Of a stretch of DNA of 64,000 bases, positions 1-11,137 are shown piece after piece; position 1 is the first letter of the stretch, and the number at the start of each line of letters is the position of its first letter. The notes beneath the pieces are model-generated. The model saw only the letters and a program-made list of their open reading frames with translations. It was not told the origin of the DNA and did not search any database. A program made the translations under genes and the position numbers. This DNA is from Augochlora pura (taxonomy: Eukaryota; Arthropoda; Insecta; Hymenoptera; Halictidae). The DNA lies in the NCBI RefSeq assembly GCF_028453695.1, contig NC_135774.1:29016001-29080000 (forward strand), read 5' to 3'.

Positions 1-347
1 AATTTAATTACGCATTAACCCTCCTCCGATCGCCGCACTCTCAAATGATCCTCCGATCGAACCGAGATGCGTCGATGTATCGGGACCATGAATAATTGCT
101 TCTGTTGGTATCCCGTGTTGCGTCGGTGCCGCGGGATTGCAGGTGGATCGTTCGCGTTCGTTGGAAACCGTGCCCGAAATAAATGTTCGCTGTAAGTGCG
201 AGACTTTCTTTTAATAGGCTACGAGTTTTGTATGAAATACAGACTAGCTAATAAATATCCAATTGGATGAAAATTTGTCCAGATAAAAATTCCATCCAAA
301 TAATTTTTGATACAAATTTGTGATACACGTGGCCTGAAGATCAAGTT
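1..347. other. Non-coding stretch, nothing recognised
   Basis: Mixed-composition DNA, moderately GC-rich to about 180 and AT-rich afterwards. I see no open frame of note, no tandem repeat and no RNA-gene signature. Confidence 0.6.
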
Positions 348-386
348 TAAAGTGTACCACCGGTGGTACTCATGACACGGAACGTG
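348..386 (-). mobile_element. Terminus of a TTAA-flanked MITE (CACGTT family), one end only
   Basis: Read on the minus strand from the TTAA at 387-390, the sequence begins CACGTTCCGTGTC. This resembles the left ends at 18753 and 23959. Seventeen bp inside the end is a perfect 16 bp palindrome (half-site GTACCACC, 354-369), the same layout as in other elements of this window. No convincing opposite end was found upstream, so the copy is probably truncated or diverged. The family assignment rests on the terminal six bases plus architecture and is tentative. Confidence 0.35.
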
Positions 387-540
387 TTAAAAATCTATTC
401 AGGAAATAACATATCAACGCAGAAAAATTCATCCAGATAAAAATATACTTGAACGAGATTCGATCAAGAAAGACAAAGATAATATAATTATTCAGACCAA
501 GAATCGATCGTTTAGACGCATTACCACAGTCTCTATTTAA

Positions 541-784
541 CCCCTTGACGTACCATTTTCTTCACGGTCACCGTGACTAGGAATTTTTCAATTGACACAA
601 TTTCTTAGAAGCGACAGAACATTAATGCATATTCCGTGTCTGACTTTACTTGAATGCTTAAATATTAATAACAAGGGATTAGAATTTTATTCCAATTTTA
701 TAGAACAGAATAACATCCTTATTTAATTATTTGTTACAGGTAATTTCCATCGCGAGTCGGACTCGTCGAAGATGAGGCAAGGGG
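541..784. mobile_element. TTAA-flanked MITE, 244 bp (CCCCTTGAC family)
   Basis: The element lies between TTAA at 537-540 and TTAA at 785-788, the target-site duplication typical of piggyBac-type transposition. The left end reads CCCCTTGACGTACC. The right end on the other strand reads CCCCTTGCCTCATC, so the first seven bases match exactly. A 15 bp odd palindrome (TCACGGT-C-ACCGTGA, 562-576) sits 21 bp inside the left end. The interior is AT-rich with no coding capacity. It is presumably mobilised in trans by a transposase encoded elsewhere, none of which is in the window. Confidence 0.7.
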
Positions 785-788
785 TTAA

Positions 789-2898
789 TATTATCGATAA
801 CGTCGATCACGGATTTGCCGCGTCCGCACGCTCCGGAAGAGTGAATCTTCGGCTGATAGATAGTCGCCGGGTTGGCAATCACGGCGACAAGTTCCTTCAA
901 CGAGAATCAAGCGCAATCGCGGACGATTAAGGTCCTAATCAACCCCCCGGATTAACGCCGAAGGGGGTCCGGGCCGTCGATGGCCGACCCAACCCCGAAG
1001 AAAAATGACTCGGCCGATGCGAGACGACAAGATAACGTTTCCCCTTTCGTCGAGGAGAGATATCTGTCGATCATAATTCACGGGCCAGCCGGAGGAAACG
1101 GTGGGTTGCCGTCTAGGTGGGAGAAGAACGGGGGGGCACGGCACACACCGGGCAGAGAGAGAAAGAGAGAGGGAGAGAGAAGCCACGGTCGAGGTGTCCG
1201 GGGTTCGCGCGCGGGCAAAACGTACCGGCCGCGCAATCTTTTCTAATTATCTCGTTCCAGTGCGCATTGCGAGCCGTAATCGGATATGCTAATGGGGAAC
1301 AGGGAAACGTAACGATGTTACCTATCTTTTTATGTCGCCCTTGCGCACCCTCGAGGAACACCCTTCCACCTGACCGTTGCGCGTCGTTCCCCCCTCTTTC
1401 TCTACGCCTCGCGTATCCCCATCGCATGGGAGCAGCGACTCGCGACCGCGCGGCCGTGATCGAAAGAACGGCTCTTCCACGGCGAAGTAATTACCGTATC
1501 CGTAAATAATAACCGTCCCGTGCTACCCGCGCCGTCGCGAGCTCTGTAATTAACCTTCGATATGAAATATCGCCGCGTCACAGACGCCTTTCGTTTTTTC
1601 CGTTAATTAGCCAGTTTCGATGGACACCCGGCGGGGGCTCCCGCCCTCTCCCTCCGTTCTTAGACAGCATCCTCTCGTCGCGAACTACGGTCGTCCCCCG
1701 TCCTTGCGGGGTGAGCGCCGGCGACGTTAACGATGTCGCGGGCGCCGCAAAAATTCGGCTCACCTGAGATCTGTTATTGATAACGAGCGACCGAGCGACC
1801 GAGCGTCGCCCTGCTAATGGCGCTCGCCTACCGTTCCGAGGACCTCTACCCGGGGACCGTTCCCTAGACTTCCAAGACAGAACTGTGTTCTCGAGCGGAC
1901 CTCGCTAATCTCCGAGCAGTCTTGTCATAAGCGACTCTCGTTAACGACCGCGAAGGCGACGCCGAGTCCTCGGATCCCAGGACTTCCTCGACTCCGTAAA
2001 TCAGGGCTGCGATACGGCCTCCGTGGTTGTCGCGGATTTTCTGAAACGACGCTATTAGAGTCTCGAGGTAATTCCATTCACGTGATTCCACTCGCTTTCG
2101 AAAGCAATAACTTCGATCGCTCGCGAATTCGAGAGAGTTTGCGGATCGTTCGAGATAGAGAGGATAAAGAAAACTTGATGACGCAAAATCGTGACCCCTT
2201 ATCAACCCGACGAGATCGTGCACGGTTTACGAACGACTTGCTTCCGTGACAGGTGTAACGTTGTCTTTGATACTCGAAAGTATCCGATAATTAAGATTCA
2301 CGCTTCGAGAACCACTGAATCATTTTTAATCGAATCTAGATCTCCTGGAGATTAAGCTGGATTAGCTCGGCCGATAAGGGAGATACGAGCGATTCAAGGG
2401 TCAACGATCGGATTCGAGCTAGTTTGATCAAAGTCCCATCGGATCTACGAGCTAACCCGATAAAGGCGACCGACGGCATCCAATCTCCGCGATCTTTCGC
2501 GCGAGAAGGTTGTTAACAGTCGGCGGAATTTTACGCAGGCTCGGCACGCAGGATATGTAAAGTATAACAGAGGATATACGTGTACGTGCAACAGGCAAAC
2601 ACGGGAATCAGTTACCTTGTTTAACAGTACATTGTCGTTATGCATGCGAATTGCGATGTTTAACCGGTCAGCTGTGTTTCGACGAGTTGCGCTCGTCGTA
2701 ACAGAGAACGCCGGCGTTTCCTTGCGACGAGAATAATCATCGAACGCGGGTAACTGGATAATGCTGTACCTATCGAGCAGTAAAGTTGACTGACGTTTGC
2801 GTTAGTCTGTGGACACGACATTGGATCTATAAATATAGATCCCTCTAGAATTAGGAAATTTATTTAATCTTTGTAATTTTCAAAATAAAGGATTTTAA
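789..2898. other. GC-rich non-coding block
   Basis: A GC- and CpG-rich stretch to about 1860, then mixed composition. Several overlapping frames are open on both strands (for example 1117-1509 plus and 1864-2223 minus), but none looks like a known domain. They compete with each other and fit chance openness in GC-rich DNA. A GA-rich microsatellite at about 1149-1182 lies within it. Confidence 0.6.
1149..1182. repeat. GA-rich microsatellite
   Basis: Imperfect GA repeats interrupted by AAAG and GGG. This repeat produces the low-complexity R/E or S/L open frames seen on both strands here. Confidence 0.8.
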
Positions 2899-3077
2899 CC
2901 TTTTGCACTCGGCGCCATCGTGGATGTTACTTAACAGCGCTTATAAACATTTATATAATACATACATATATATAGTATAGATATATACTATAGTAGACTA
3001 TACTATAGTAACTTTAATGTTTAGTCATATACTAGAATTACGATGTCCCCTGAGAGGGGACAACCGAGTGCAAAGGG
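2899..3077 (+). mobile_element. TTAA-flanked MITE, 179 bp (GCACTCG family, GTCCCCT subtype)
   Basis: Flanked by TTAA at 2895-2898 and 3078-3081. The left end CCTTTTGCACTCGG and the inverse of the right end CCCTTTGCACTCGG match at nearly all positions. Sixteen bp inside the right end is a stem-loop, GTCCCCT-GAG-AGGGGAC (3045-3061). The interior is TATA/ATAC-rich. The left arm (GCGCCATCGTGGATGTTAC) recurs inverted at the right end of the composite at 10894-11133, and the right arm recurs inverted at that composite's left end, so both derive from one parent element. Confidence 0.8.
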
Positions 3078-3081
3078 TTAA

Positions 3082-6000
3082 AATAAAAAAACTTAGAAAT
3101 AGGAAATATGGAATATAGTACGCGTGCGATAATTTATTAAAATATACAGAACATGGAAAATATTCAGAACGCGAAAGGTGAAACATACGCGGAGCTGCAA
3201 AATGAACGGAATAGTTCAAATTCCGCGAAAGTCTCTCGCCCAGGGAATAAATGCATTTGCATGGGCTTCCGTAGTCAAATGACTGGTAATTAGCTCGCGC
3301 TTCTTTGCTTTGTTAAACGCGCACGGAGATAGAGATCTCTGCGCGGCGTGTTTATATTTGCCCGGGGCTGCGTCTGCTTCCGAGAAACCTTACGGAACGA
3401 CCGATCCAGATCCTTTTGTCTTCCGCGCATGATCCCAGCCACGCATCGTCGCGCAGTAATTGGCGGAATGAGCGCAACGAGGTCGAGTGATTGGCGAGAG
3501 TCTCTCTTTCTCCGAGCCGGAGAGGCTCCTTTCGAGCCTTCGGCTTCGCTCTTCTGACTCTCTCGGCTCTTGCTTCTCTGCTCCCGCACCGAAGCTCGGT
3601 AATTGCCTCCGCGATTCCGTTGTTCGTTCCGTGAATTGACCCTCGGGGTGTACACCGTCGACCAGGGTCACGCCGCGATACCACCGTTCCGAGCCGCATC
3701 GGTTAGATGGATCGCAGGTGGGCATCGCATTTTTTCAATAAATATATACCAGGACTTCTGGCAGCGTCGCAGGAACGCGACGATCTTCTGTTCTATTCGG
3801 AGAGACTCGGGTGAGCCTGTAGGCAACAATGAGAGGCAAGTGTTGTGAGTAGAAATGACGAGCGAGGATGAAAGTCGAGGATGAAGGTCGAAATCGAGGG
3901 ACAAAAATTCGATAAAAAGCAAGAATTCAGCACTTTGTGGAACAAAAATTGAATATGAAATTGGGGAATGAAAATGACGAGTAAAATTGTGAGCAAGAAA
4001 AAAACGATTAGCAAGACTTCGGGATAGAAATAAGGAAAATATTGTGGAACAGGAACGAGAAACACAGATCGGGGAAAACTGCCAAGGAAAACGGTGCAAT
4101 TCATTCATCAAGAAAAGATCGAAGAAGAAAATTAAGAGACAAAATTGAAGAGTAAAATTGACGATCAAAAACAGGATATGTGAAAATGACTAGCTAAAAT
4201 GACGAGCAAGAACAGGAAGTAAAAATGACGATCGAGGGTTTAGAATAAGAGTAAGATTATAGAACGATAATAAAAAAAGAAAATTGCGGAAAAATCGAGG
4301 TGAAAAAGTTCGGAATAAATGACTGGCAGGTGGAAGTCCAGCAGCGTAAAATCCGATCGTCGATATCATCCAGAGCAATTAAACATTTTTACGACGGTTT
4401 CACGAACCCCGTCGTGGTGGCACCGTCATTGTGACGGGATGTAAAAATTGCAACGAAACGCAACGTAACCTCAACCGCGTTACCCTTTCTGCCCTATAAA
4501 GCCCGGCAACAACGGAACCGGTGTACGGTTTGATTTCTGTTCGACAATTAATGCCGACGAGAATTAGCATAGACATCCGCGGCCGTCTAATTACACGTTA
4601 CGGGTGGACGGTGGATTTTAATGTATTCGCGGGATCGGCGAGTATGTAGATTACGCGAAATATTAGTGAACGTTAATGACGTTCGGAACTAGTTTAGGCA
4701 TCGGACGCGCAATTTTAGATGTAGGCTGAGTGCAGTTAATTTGAATTTAATGCCGGGATAAAATTAACGAATAATATCCTCGCATGGACGGTTACGGCGA
4801 CTTTAATAAGTGAACGCATTCAAACCGTGGATCCGATAATTAGCTACACGCCCTTTATTCGAATCTCGACCGTTTCATTGCCGGCGGGAACTCAATTCCG
4901 CGGAAAACACGAGCAGATGCGAGCTCGTTTTTAAATTTAATTTAATAGCGATGAAATGGTATAAACGGCGATCTCAATTTACCCAAGAGGCAAGAACTAT
5001 TAAAATATGAGCGTCGAACCGAGGAAAAGAAGGTATATCAAGCATAAACCGGCGCCCTTAAAAACTGAAATCAGTCCTACGTACTATAAAATTTATCATA
5101 GCAGAAATCGTCGTCGAATGAATTACTTAATTTATCTAATTCCAATTTTATTTAACGCCAATATTATTTATTCGCGACGCAATGGACGCAAACCTTCGTC
5201 CCGAGTGAACGGAGGACGTCGGGTCCGACGACAATGGCGCGCGGATCGCCGCGCATCGTACTTAACTATAGAGAAAACCATAGGGGCAGGCCATGGGGTG
5301 TAAAAGGGTGGGGAGGGAAAGGAGCGATCGGGGAGTCATCGAGGCATCTCTTATTTGCGGTGCGCCGCAGCTGCGGTCGGCATCATTATGCAATCAGACT
5401 ATTAGGAGCTGGGTATTATCGGAGCCCGCAAATAGCTGCGTAAGGCGTTCCTCGCGGTCGCCGACTATAAATATTGATGATCTATCTTTCGGGCCCCACG
5501 CGACAACTTCCGATTCCAGCAGTTTCACCGACTGTCTCTCATGTGGCCGCGTCGATCCGATCGTTTCGTCTGTAACGCGATCGGCGAACACGGCCGAAAG
5601 TCGCCTAATCGCGGCCGATACCGCGGGGAATCGTGTGTGCACGCTCGAGCGAGCACGAGCCTCGTGGACATTGTTATCCGGGATCTGTTTGAGGAACAAC
5701 GCGGCGGCTGCCGTGATCTACGGAGCCAGCGATGGGAACGATCGATGCTCAATAGACCGTGCACCATGGGCGCATACAAGCCGGCGCGTGACGTGCCGCG
5801 AAACGGAAAACTTCCGTCTAACATGAACGTTCGCCATAGGCGAGGGGAGACGTATTCGTACGTCCGCTCGCGGTTTCTCGCAACGATGTTGCGCGAGCAC
5901 GAGGTGTTTGCCGGCTGATAAGGCCGCCGCCGGTAACACCTGGAAAAAATTGTTCGGCCCGGCGATCGCTTCTGTAGCCGCGAGCCCGGTAGGAAATGTT

Positions 6001-6208
6001 TCGTCGATTTGTTGGTCACGTTTCCTGACCAGGAAGCCTTGCGGAATTCGTGATAAATGAAACAGCCTGTAACCCATTCGCCTCCCTGTTCGCGATTTTT
6101 CATTCGCCGCGAGCGCGACAGACTGAGCTTTGCAACAAGGAAATCGCGAGAACTTTTTCTCGCACGTATATTCTTTTTCTCCCACTTTAGTCGCGTTGCT
6201 ATTTTACA
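3082..6208. other. Non-coding stretch with a purine-rich degenerate repeat
   Basis: About 3300-3740 and 5200-6100 are GC-rich with many frames open at once on both strands (for example 5525-6103 minus and 5293-5826 plus). None is recognised and they contradict each other. About 3840-4290 is a purine-rich degenerate repeat, described separately. The remainder shows nothing I can name. Confidence 0.55.
3845..4290. repeat. Degenerate purine-rich tandem repeat
   Basis: Words such as AAAATGACGAG, GAGCAAGAA and AAAATTG recur irregularly, roughly every 20-60 bp, with a strong A/G bias on the plus strand. It looks like an old, decayed minisatellite. It explains the F/L/S-rich minus-strand frames here, such as 3668-4168. 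Confidence 0.55.
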
Positions 6209-6212
6209 TTAA

Positions 6213-6531
6213 CCCTTTGGCTACGGTAGACCTTGGCACGCACCGATCATACGAATTAAATTGCGACGTCGACTGGATCGAAGTTTTTCGTTTTTCCGAG
6301 GGAGCATATTAAAATATTCAAAATACTGAATTCTATTACATTAAATCAATATTACTTGAAGCGAACCTTTCATTTTAAGCTTCTTTTTACAGTATTTAAT
6401 AATTATTTAATATCGGTAACGAGAGAATAAAATTTGATTCCCAGTTAAAGGAACGGATGAATATTCACACCTAATAGTTTATTACTAGAAATCTCCGTCA
6501 CGTGTCTGACACGTTAAAGCACGGCAAAGGG
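6213..6531 (+). mobile_element. TTAA-flanked MITE, 319 bp (GGCTACGG family)
   Basis: Flanked by TTAA at 6209-6212 and 6532-6535. It starts CCCTTTGGCTACGG, and the inverse of its right end is CCCTTTGCCGTGC. The first 25 or so bases match the inverse of the right end of the element at 7095-7368. Both also share an AT-rich interior around GAATTCTATTACATTAAA, in opposite orientation. An odd palindrome CGTGTC-T-GACACG (6501-6513) lies 18 bp from the right end. Two copies of the same family sit within 1.2 kb in inverted orientation. Confidence 0.8.
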
Positions 6532-6535
6532 TTAA

Positions 6536-7090
6536 TAGTAATATTTAATTTTCGAACAAGCGTCGTTTCTCGCGCGCAGGTGCGCGCCTTTGATGCTCTT
6601 CGCGGCGAATGGAACGGTCTCTGTGCACTCGCTCGAATGATTTGCATATTAGCGAGAAGGACATCATCCCATATAAGCGATCTTGACGCCGCTAATATAA
6701 ATGGGCGCAGTCTGTAAATTCGCACGAATAATCCGCGCTCTTAGTTTTGTTGTCAAGGTGTACGCTTTCGAAAGCAGACGTCCCGCGTATTAATGAGCGG
6801 TGGCATTTCCCCGCGTTAAGCGATCTTGATGCGGTTAATAAATGGACCGGCCAGTTCATTCACACGAATCATTTCCTGCTGTTAGCCGTTTCATTAAAAA
6901 GGGTACATATACGCGTGGACGGGCCGTAAAGGTGGCCGTTCTGGGTAATGCTTAATAAATGAAGAGACACAGCAGATCATTTCTTCTCTTTTGGTGTTAC
7001 GTTTTCCATATAAGCAAACTCGATGGCAGCTGCCAATCTTTGCAGATTAAATAAGGACAATTCCTTGCTTTAGCGACCTTGATAGAATCA
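6536..7090. other. Spacer between two related MITEs
   Basis: Mixed-composition DNA with no gene signal. A degenerate internal repetition is visible: GCGATCTTGACGCCGCTAA near 6679 and GCGATCTTGATGCGGTTAA near 6820. Confidence 0.5.
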
Positions 7091-7094
7091 TTAA

Positions 7095-7368
7095 CCCTTT
7101 GACTACTGTTGGCGCCTATTGACGTCCGAAACGTGTGGCTTCCCGGTACTGTAGACGCCAATAGGCGTCAAGATCAAATTTCGCCCCCGGTTATTATTAA
7201 ATTTGATTAATTATATATTGTGTAATATTTATGTTATATATTGTAAGAAAAGCTTAAAATTATTGTTCACTTCAAGCAATATCGGTTTAATGTAATAGAA
7301 TTCATTATCATGAATATTTTAATATTCGAAAAACTACGGCTATGCCAAAGTCTGCCGTAGCCAAAGGG
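7095..7368 (-). mobile_element. TTAA-flanked MITE, 274 bp (GGCTACGG family)
   Basis: Flanked by TTAA at 7091-7094 and 7369-7372. The left end CCCTTTGACTACTG and the inverse right end CCCTTTGGCTACGG share the terminal CCCTTTG and more. Fourteen bp inside the left end is a large stem-loop: 7109-7126 pairs with 7154-7171 at 16 of 18 positions around a 27-base loop. This copy is inverted relative to 6213-6531. Confidence 0.82.
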
Positions 7369-7824
7369 TTAAACTAAGCCACCCCTATTGACACGTTCGT
7401 CGGCCAGCGCGGATCGCACGAGTTTTTTACCGGTCTCAAATTCGATTCTTAGAACGTTATATTTTATACATTAATTATCAATTAATGTACAACAAATATA
7501 ATAAGTAACGAGAGAAAGTACTTAGCCGGCGTGAGTGCGCCGCCTGTTGATTTAATCGTCGGCTTCGTTTCTTTTCCGCGTCGCGTTCTCGCCCTCAGTT
7601 CGGCCGCGAAAAATAATCCCCGCGGGTATCCTCCGGCCCGCGGCCAAAACAGCCGTATTTCTCTCGGCGACACGTGTAACTGCATTGTAAACAGAGAACA
7701 AGACCCGAGATAATAAACTCGCGGGATCGCGTTCCCACCCAACCCTGGAAATATACTGCCTCTTGGCGCGCGGAATTGTTCTCGCGCGTCTTACGTCACG
7801 GCGCAACTGCGTAACGGGGTTTAA

Positions 7825-7955
7825 CCCTTTCTGTGCTCGAACGACGAGACTGAGGAACCATCGAAAATTTGGTGTAATATTTTACGATCAGTTTTATAGA
7901 TATTGTTGGAGCTTGGGTTTAAAAGATTGTTAAATGTGGAGCTTAAAAATTCCAG
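7825..7955 (+). mobile_element. Truncated left half of a GCACTCG-family MITE
   Basis: TTAA at 7821-7824 is followed by CCCTTTCTGTGCTCGA. Further in, the words GACTGAGGAACCA and GCTTGGGTTTAAAAGATT match the arm seen in the copies at 15941 (ACTCTGAGGCACCA) and 62702 (GCTTGGATTTAAAAGATT). No right terminus with TTAA is recognisable, so this is a decayed or truncated copy. Its inner boundary is approximate. Confidence 0.55.
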
Positions 7956-9482
7956 TTAAATTTAATTTGAATTAAATTTAATTTAATTAAATTTACACAC
8001 TGTAAAAAAAGTGGAGGGGATACTTACATTATTCTCAACGTGTTACAATTGTTGAAAGTGAAAAGGAAAAGCTCTCACCTAATTTAAATTTCTAGCAATT
8101 AACATAGGCTATTAAAAAAATGATTAATAGATGAAATAAGTATCCAGGTAGCTCCAGTACCCTGTAACCATACCAACAAATTATCGTTTCCCATAAAGAT
8201 CCGCGATCCGGCGATTACGCGCCATAGCAACAAGACAAAAATTGCTTCGCCATCCCTCATAGTTATCTGCATCGCTGGTAGCTCCCTCGAAATCTCCCGA
8301 GGCATTAATATTAACGTCGTTTCCCGTAATTGATATTTCAGGGGTAACGCAATTAAGAACCTGGTAACACGCCAGCCGTTTACCTAAACGCGGTCCGCGG
8401 ACTAATTAATATAGCGCTCGGCGTTAAGACATTCCGTGACAGCGTTACGGTGTTCCGTTGAATTGCAAACCATCGTCCGGGAGCCGCCCGGAGCAAAGCG
8501 GTCTCTCTCTCGAACTGTCCGGCGCGTCTACCGACTTTCCAAGAATTATGTATACGGCGGGAACGTGAACCGCGCGTTGGACTTATAATTGCAAATTCGA
8601 TGCCAAAGAACAGGAACTGCGTAAACGGTTAGACGCAACCCCACGCGCGCCAACACGGCAAGCGTAATTAATAGTAGAATAAACGTGGGTATTTTATCGC
8701 GATAGGCTCTCGCCCCGTCCTTTTCATTGCAAACAAGCAATTTAGCGGCGTAAATGCCCGTCGTTTACCGGGAAACTCTCGCAATCTGTTTCATAGTTGA
8801 CCGTCCGGACGATGAAACTCTTGAGACGGTAGTAAAACTCGCGGAGGATTGCATGGTTGCACTGTGTTCTTTAGGACAGGTCGAACGACTTATTTGCTAG
8901 AAATTTACTGCAATTCCTTCACTCTATTGCAGAATTGTCGATTTTGTTGTTAAGATTTTTTTAAACTTTTTAACAGATGTAGTTAAGTCATACTAATGAT
9001 ATTTCTTGTAATAAAAAAAAAATTGTGTCGCGGCGTTTGAAAAATATTTTACGCAGAAATACATAATTTTTAGCACAAAACTTAGCAATTGCCTATACGA
9101 CCTACATAACCTCATACTTAAATAATTAAAATAGCAAGAATGCGTCGAACTTGAAATCCAGGAATATGATCTCAAAATATAGACTTTAAGCTTTAATATA
9201 AAAAAAGAATCGTTATCCTACGACGATTTTTCATAAAAATATCTTTAATCAAAGTTAGCCAATTCTCATCAAATATATCGTCTATGCAAAATTTATTGAT
9301 AATGAGAATTTGCCAAGAAAAATAAAAATGTTAAAGAAAAATGAAAAATTGCAAAGCGTCGCGAATTGTTTCAGTAAGCGTGATACGCGTGGTTGTTCGC
9401 GTAGCCGTGAAAAATTCGATTAGCCCAGCCCCGGGCTTGCACGAATGTCGCTACATTTCGTCGACAGGTGGGCCTCTTCACA

Positions 9483-9510
9483 GCTCTCTCTCTCTCTCTC
9501 TCTCCCTCTC
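9483..9510. repeat. (CT)n microsatellite
   Basis: A nearly pure CT run broken by one CCC step. It accounts for the SLSLSL peptide runs in frames crossing it. Confidence 0.9.
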
Positions 9511-10011
9511 AGCGCGTGCCGCGAGAAGAATACCCCACCCAGCCCTCGAGTGAGGGTCGTTTCGTCGACTCGGCGAAACAAACAGACTCGTTTCCAGGGC
9601 GTCGTTACAAGGTGTATCTTGAAAGGATCTTTGGATTTGTTTGGACAAGAATTATCGTCGACGAACCTGCTCAAACCTTGCTACATAGTGCCGGCTGATT
9701 CTCGGCCGCGTTTACGCGACAAACAAGCAGCACATAAACGTAACACCCTCTCACTACGCCCTCATAAACGTAACAGTAATAAGGTGTCAGAGTGAGAGAA
9801 GGAAATAGCAATTTACTTATTATTATTTTTTGATATAATTATCGATTATCTTTTAATTTTGGGAATTATATATCGGTAGATTACGTAAACTATATTAAAA
9901 TTTGTTTATCTGTAGATCACTTTATACTCTTTAATTAGTCAATGGAGTCTTCAATATCTCTACTATTGCACCCTTAGACATACTTCTACTTTTCTTCGTC
10001 TATAGAGACGG

Positions 10012-10070
10012 ACCCTTGACATAACTTTGTTATAATTTTGACAGAACTTTAACACAACTTTGACACAACC
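10012..10070. repeat. Short degenerate tandem repeat, about 14-17 bp units
   Basis: Four imperfect units of the form TTGACA(C/T)AACTTTG run head to tail. Too short and diverged for more to be said. Confidence 0.55.
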
Positions 10071-10893
10071 TAGCCATGATAATTTCCAAGTCTACAAAAA
10101 TTGCAACACCTCTTCCTGGCTCAATAAGATCGGCGCAACTGGAATACTGATCCCCGTGTCCTAGGACCAGGTCTCGAAATCGTTCGCCTTCACTAAAGGG
10201 CCCAGAGGTTCCAGCTTCATTTTATCCGTCCCCGCGTTTCCGCAGCATCTAGGCCCGAAGGCAGAGAGAGTCTCTGTCCCGTGGTTTCCCCGATCCGCTT
10301 TGTCTCGCACGCACGCCTCTGGTGCGCAGGCAGCGCGGCAATTAGCGAATTCAGATTCCGGCCGATAAATTAAACCGCGTTGCTCTCGGGTTCTCTCGTG
10401 CTCCGGGTGCCCGGTGCGTGTCTGCGGCTCGCATGAGTGCGCGCGCGTGCACGTGCGCCCGGAAACCACGCCGCGCCGGCTTTGCACCGCCGCGGCACCG
10501 GCACGGACCGCACCATAACGTTCTTAACCCGCGAGATATCCACCTAGCGCCAATTTCGCCGGATCACGCCTCCCGCCGGGACCGTTTCCACATCAGTCAT
10601 TAGCCGGGATGACTCGAAACCGTACACGTTCGCTGCTGCCGGCAAACATCAAATCTTTCCCGATCCATTATTCTGATTTCTCGCCAGGTACTTCTGGCCG
10701 TATCTGCACGCGAAGCAAACTCTTCTTTGATCATCTCAGTTCGCTGACGCGCGCTTTGGGTTCGTTGAAAACGGGCTTTTCCTATTCCTGTACTCACCGC
10801 GTCGTTTATTGTATAATTAGGATAAATGACATCGTGACTCGTGCATTACTATTGAACAAATAAGTATACATGCTTTAATAACGTTGCCTTTAA

Positions 10894-11133
10894 TCCTTCG
10901 CACTCTGTTGTCTCCTCTCGGGGGACATCGTGATTCCAGTGCATCACGAGACATTAACCCTTTGCACTCGAAGCCGTTTTAACTGTAAAGCTAAAATAAT
11001 TTCTCTGGCTTATAGCACTTCCATTTTATACTATATAATATATCTAATATTATTATAATATCAAACATATTACTGTAATAAAGGTTCGTAATAGTTGGTA
11101 GGTAACATCCATGATCGCGCAAAGTGCAAAGGG
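10894..11133 (-). mobile_element. Composite or nested pair of GCACTCG-family MITEs
   Basis: The outer ends belong to the 2899-type element in inverse orientation. After TTAA at 10890-10893, the left end reads TCCTTCGCACTC followed by a GTCTCCT/GGGGAC stem-loop. The right end is GGTAACATCC...GTGCAAAGGG before TTAA at 11134-11137. At an internal TTAA (10954-10957) a second terminus starts, CCCTTTGCACTCGAAGCC, followed by an arm shared with the copies at 27686, 40606 and 62702. A right end for this inner element is not visible. Either it inserted at TTAA and then lost its far end, or the two copies recombined. Confidence 0.65.
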
Positions 11134-11137
11134 TTAA

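Larger units (their letters stand above)
7956..10893. other. Non-coding stretch
   Basis: Alternating AT-rich (7960-8110, 8930-9350, 9800-9960) and GC-rich (8380-8560, 10160-10620) DNA without a supportable gene. It contains a CT microsatellite (9483-9510) and a short GACACAACTTT-type repetition (10012-10070). The small open frames in the GC-rich part overlap on opposite strands and match no family I know. Confidence 0.55.

Noticed and set aside
3668..4168. 166-codon hydrophobic minus-strand frame, membrane-protein-like
   Set aside because: The F/L/S richness comes from the purine-rich degenerate repeat read on the opposite strand. No regular transmembrane pattern or context supports it.
5525..6103. 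192-codon minus-strand frame in a GC-rich block
   Set aside because: It has several competing frames on both strands, Arg/Ser/Pro-rich composition and no recognisable motif.
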